This document shows, piece by piece, positions 5,927 to 5,984 of a stretch of DNA of 5,984 nucleotides. The DNA lies in assembly GCA_036351435.1 (NCBI GenBank), contig JAZBPA010000257.1:1-5984 (forward strand), in the 5' to 3' direction. Under the pieces are notes generated by a model. The model saw only the letters and a program-made list of their open reading frames with translations, did no database searches and had not been told where the DNA came from. A program made the translations under genes and the position numbers. Each line of letters begins with the position of its first letter. Position 1 is the first letter of the stretch. Source of the stretch: JAAUQA01 sp036351435. Lineage in GTDB: Bacteria; Pseudomonadota; Gammaproteobacteria; Competibacterales; Competibacteraceae.

Positions 5927-5984
5927 CCATCGCTGACAACGCGCAAGCAATTACGATTACTTTGCCAGACGGCACACAACGCGG
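5923..5984 (+). CDS. thrS: Threonyl-tRNA synthetase, first 20 codons (cut by window edge); probable Zur-controlled paralogue
   Basis: Only MTIADNAQAITITLPDGTQR is visible. ITLPDGTQR is the opening beta-hairpin of the TGS domain at the ThrRS N terminus (compare the ITLPDGS start of housekeeping ThrRS). TGS domains also occur in RelA/SpoT and Obg-type proteins, but not at the first residues in this form. ThrRS charges tRNA-Thr and binds an active-site zinc; extra thrS copies occur beside Zur-regulated COG0523 GTPases, and this placement suggests such a copy rather than the housekeeping gene, which usually precedes infC-rpmI-rplT. The ATG has no good Shine-Dalgarno and overlaps the stop of the preceding 25-codon frame (ATGA), so translation probably depends on coupling. 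Zinc ligands lie outside the window. Confidence 0.75.
   Translation, partial: MTIADNAQAITITLPDGTQR

Overview
The window looks like a piece of a proteobacterial chromosome, most likely gammaproteobacterial, at moderate GC. The evidence is a Gram-negative envelope efflux system (CusA/CusB-type RND pump with a lipoprotein adaptor), a Spy/CpxP-like periplasmic protein, and a Zur-type operator of the GTTAT-N3-ATAAC form ahead of a COG0523 GTPase. The genus cannot be fixed from the sequence. The window has two divergent halves, both about transition metals.

Left half, minus strand (about 1-4150). Read from right to left in the direction of transcription, it holds four parts. First is a CDF-family cation transporter that has lost its N-terminal third (3765-4136). 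Second is a Spy/CpxP-like periplasmic protein with a His/Cys tail (3039-3629). Third is a small exported protein with a CxxCxxCxxC array (2445-2768). Fourth are cusB (941-2359) and cusA (1-936, running off the left edge), only 4 bp apart. This is a copper/silver-type export module. Neither a cusC-like outer-membrane channel nor a cusF-like chaperone lies upstream of cusB, so the Cys-rich and Spy-like proteins occupy the place where other periplasmic factors usually sit.

Right half, plus strand (about 4226-5984). A candidate promoter carries a near-consensus Zur box at 4257-4271. About 445 bp follow with no recognisable gene. Then comes a complete COG0523 (CobW/ZigA/YeiR-type) metal-chaperone GTPase with a 16-His linker (4716-5852). 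A 25-codon frame follows (5849-5926) that resembles the extreme N terminus of cysteinyl-tRNA synthetase, and then the start of a threonyl-tRNA synthetase (from 5923, cut by the right edge). The three frames are joined by 4-bp ATGA overlaps. This is the layout expected of a zinc-starvation operon in which Zur controls a zinc-delivery GTPase and spare copies of zinc-dependent aminoacyl-tRNA synthetases. The cysS copy seems to have been deleted down to its first codons, leaving what may act as a translational leader for thrS.

The most notable points are the cysS-like remnant threaded between the GTPase and thrS, the Zur box with an unexplained long leader, and the truncated CDF gene whose broken end lies about 100 bp from the Zur box. 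Together they suggest that deletions or rearrangements have trimmed this metal-homeostasis locus.
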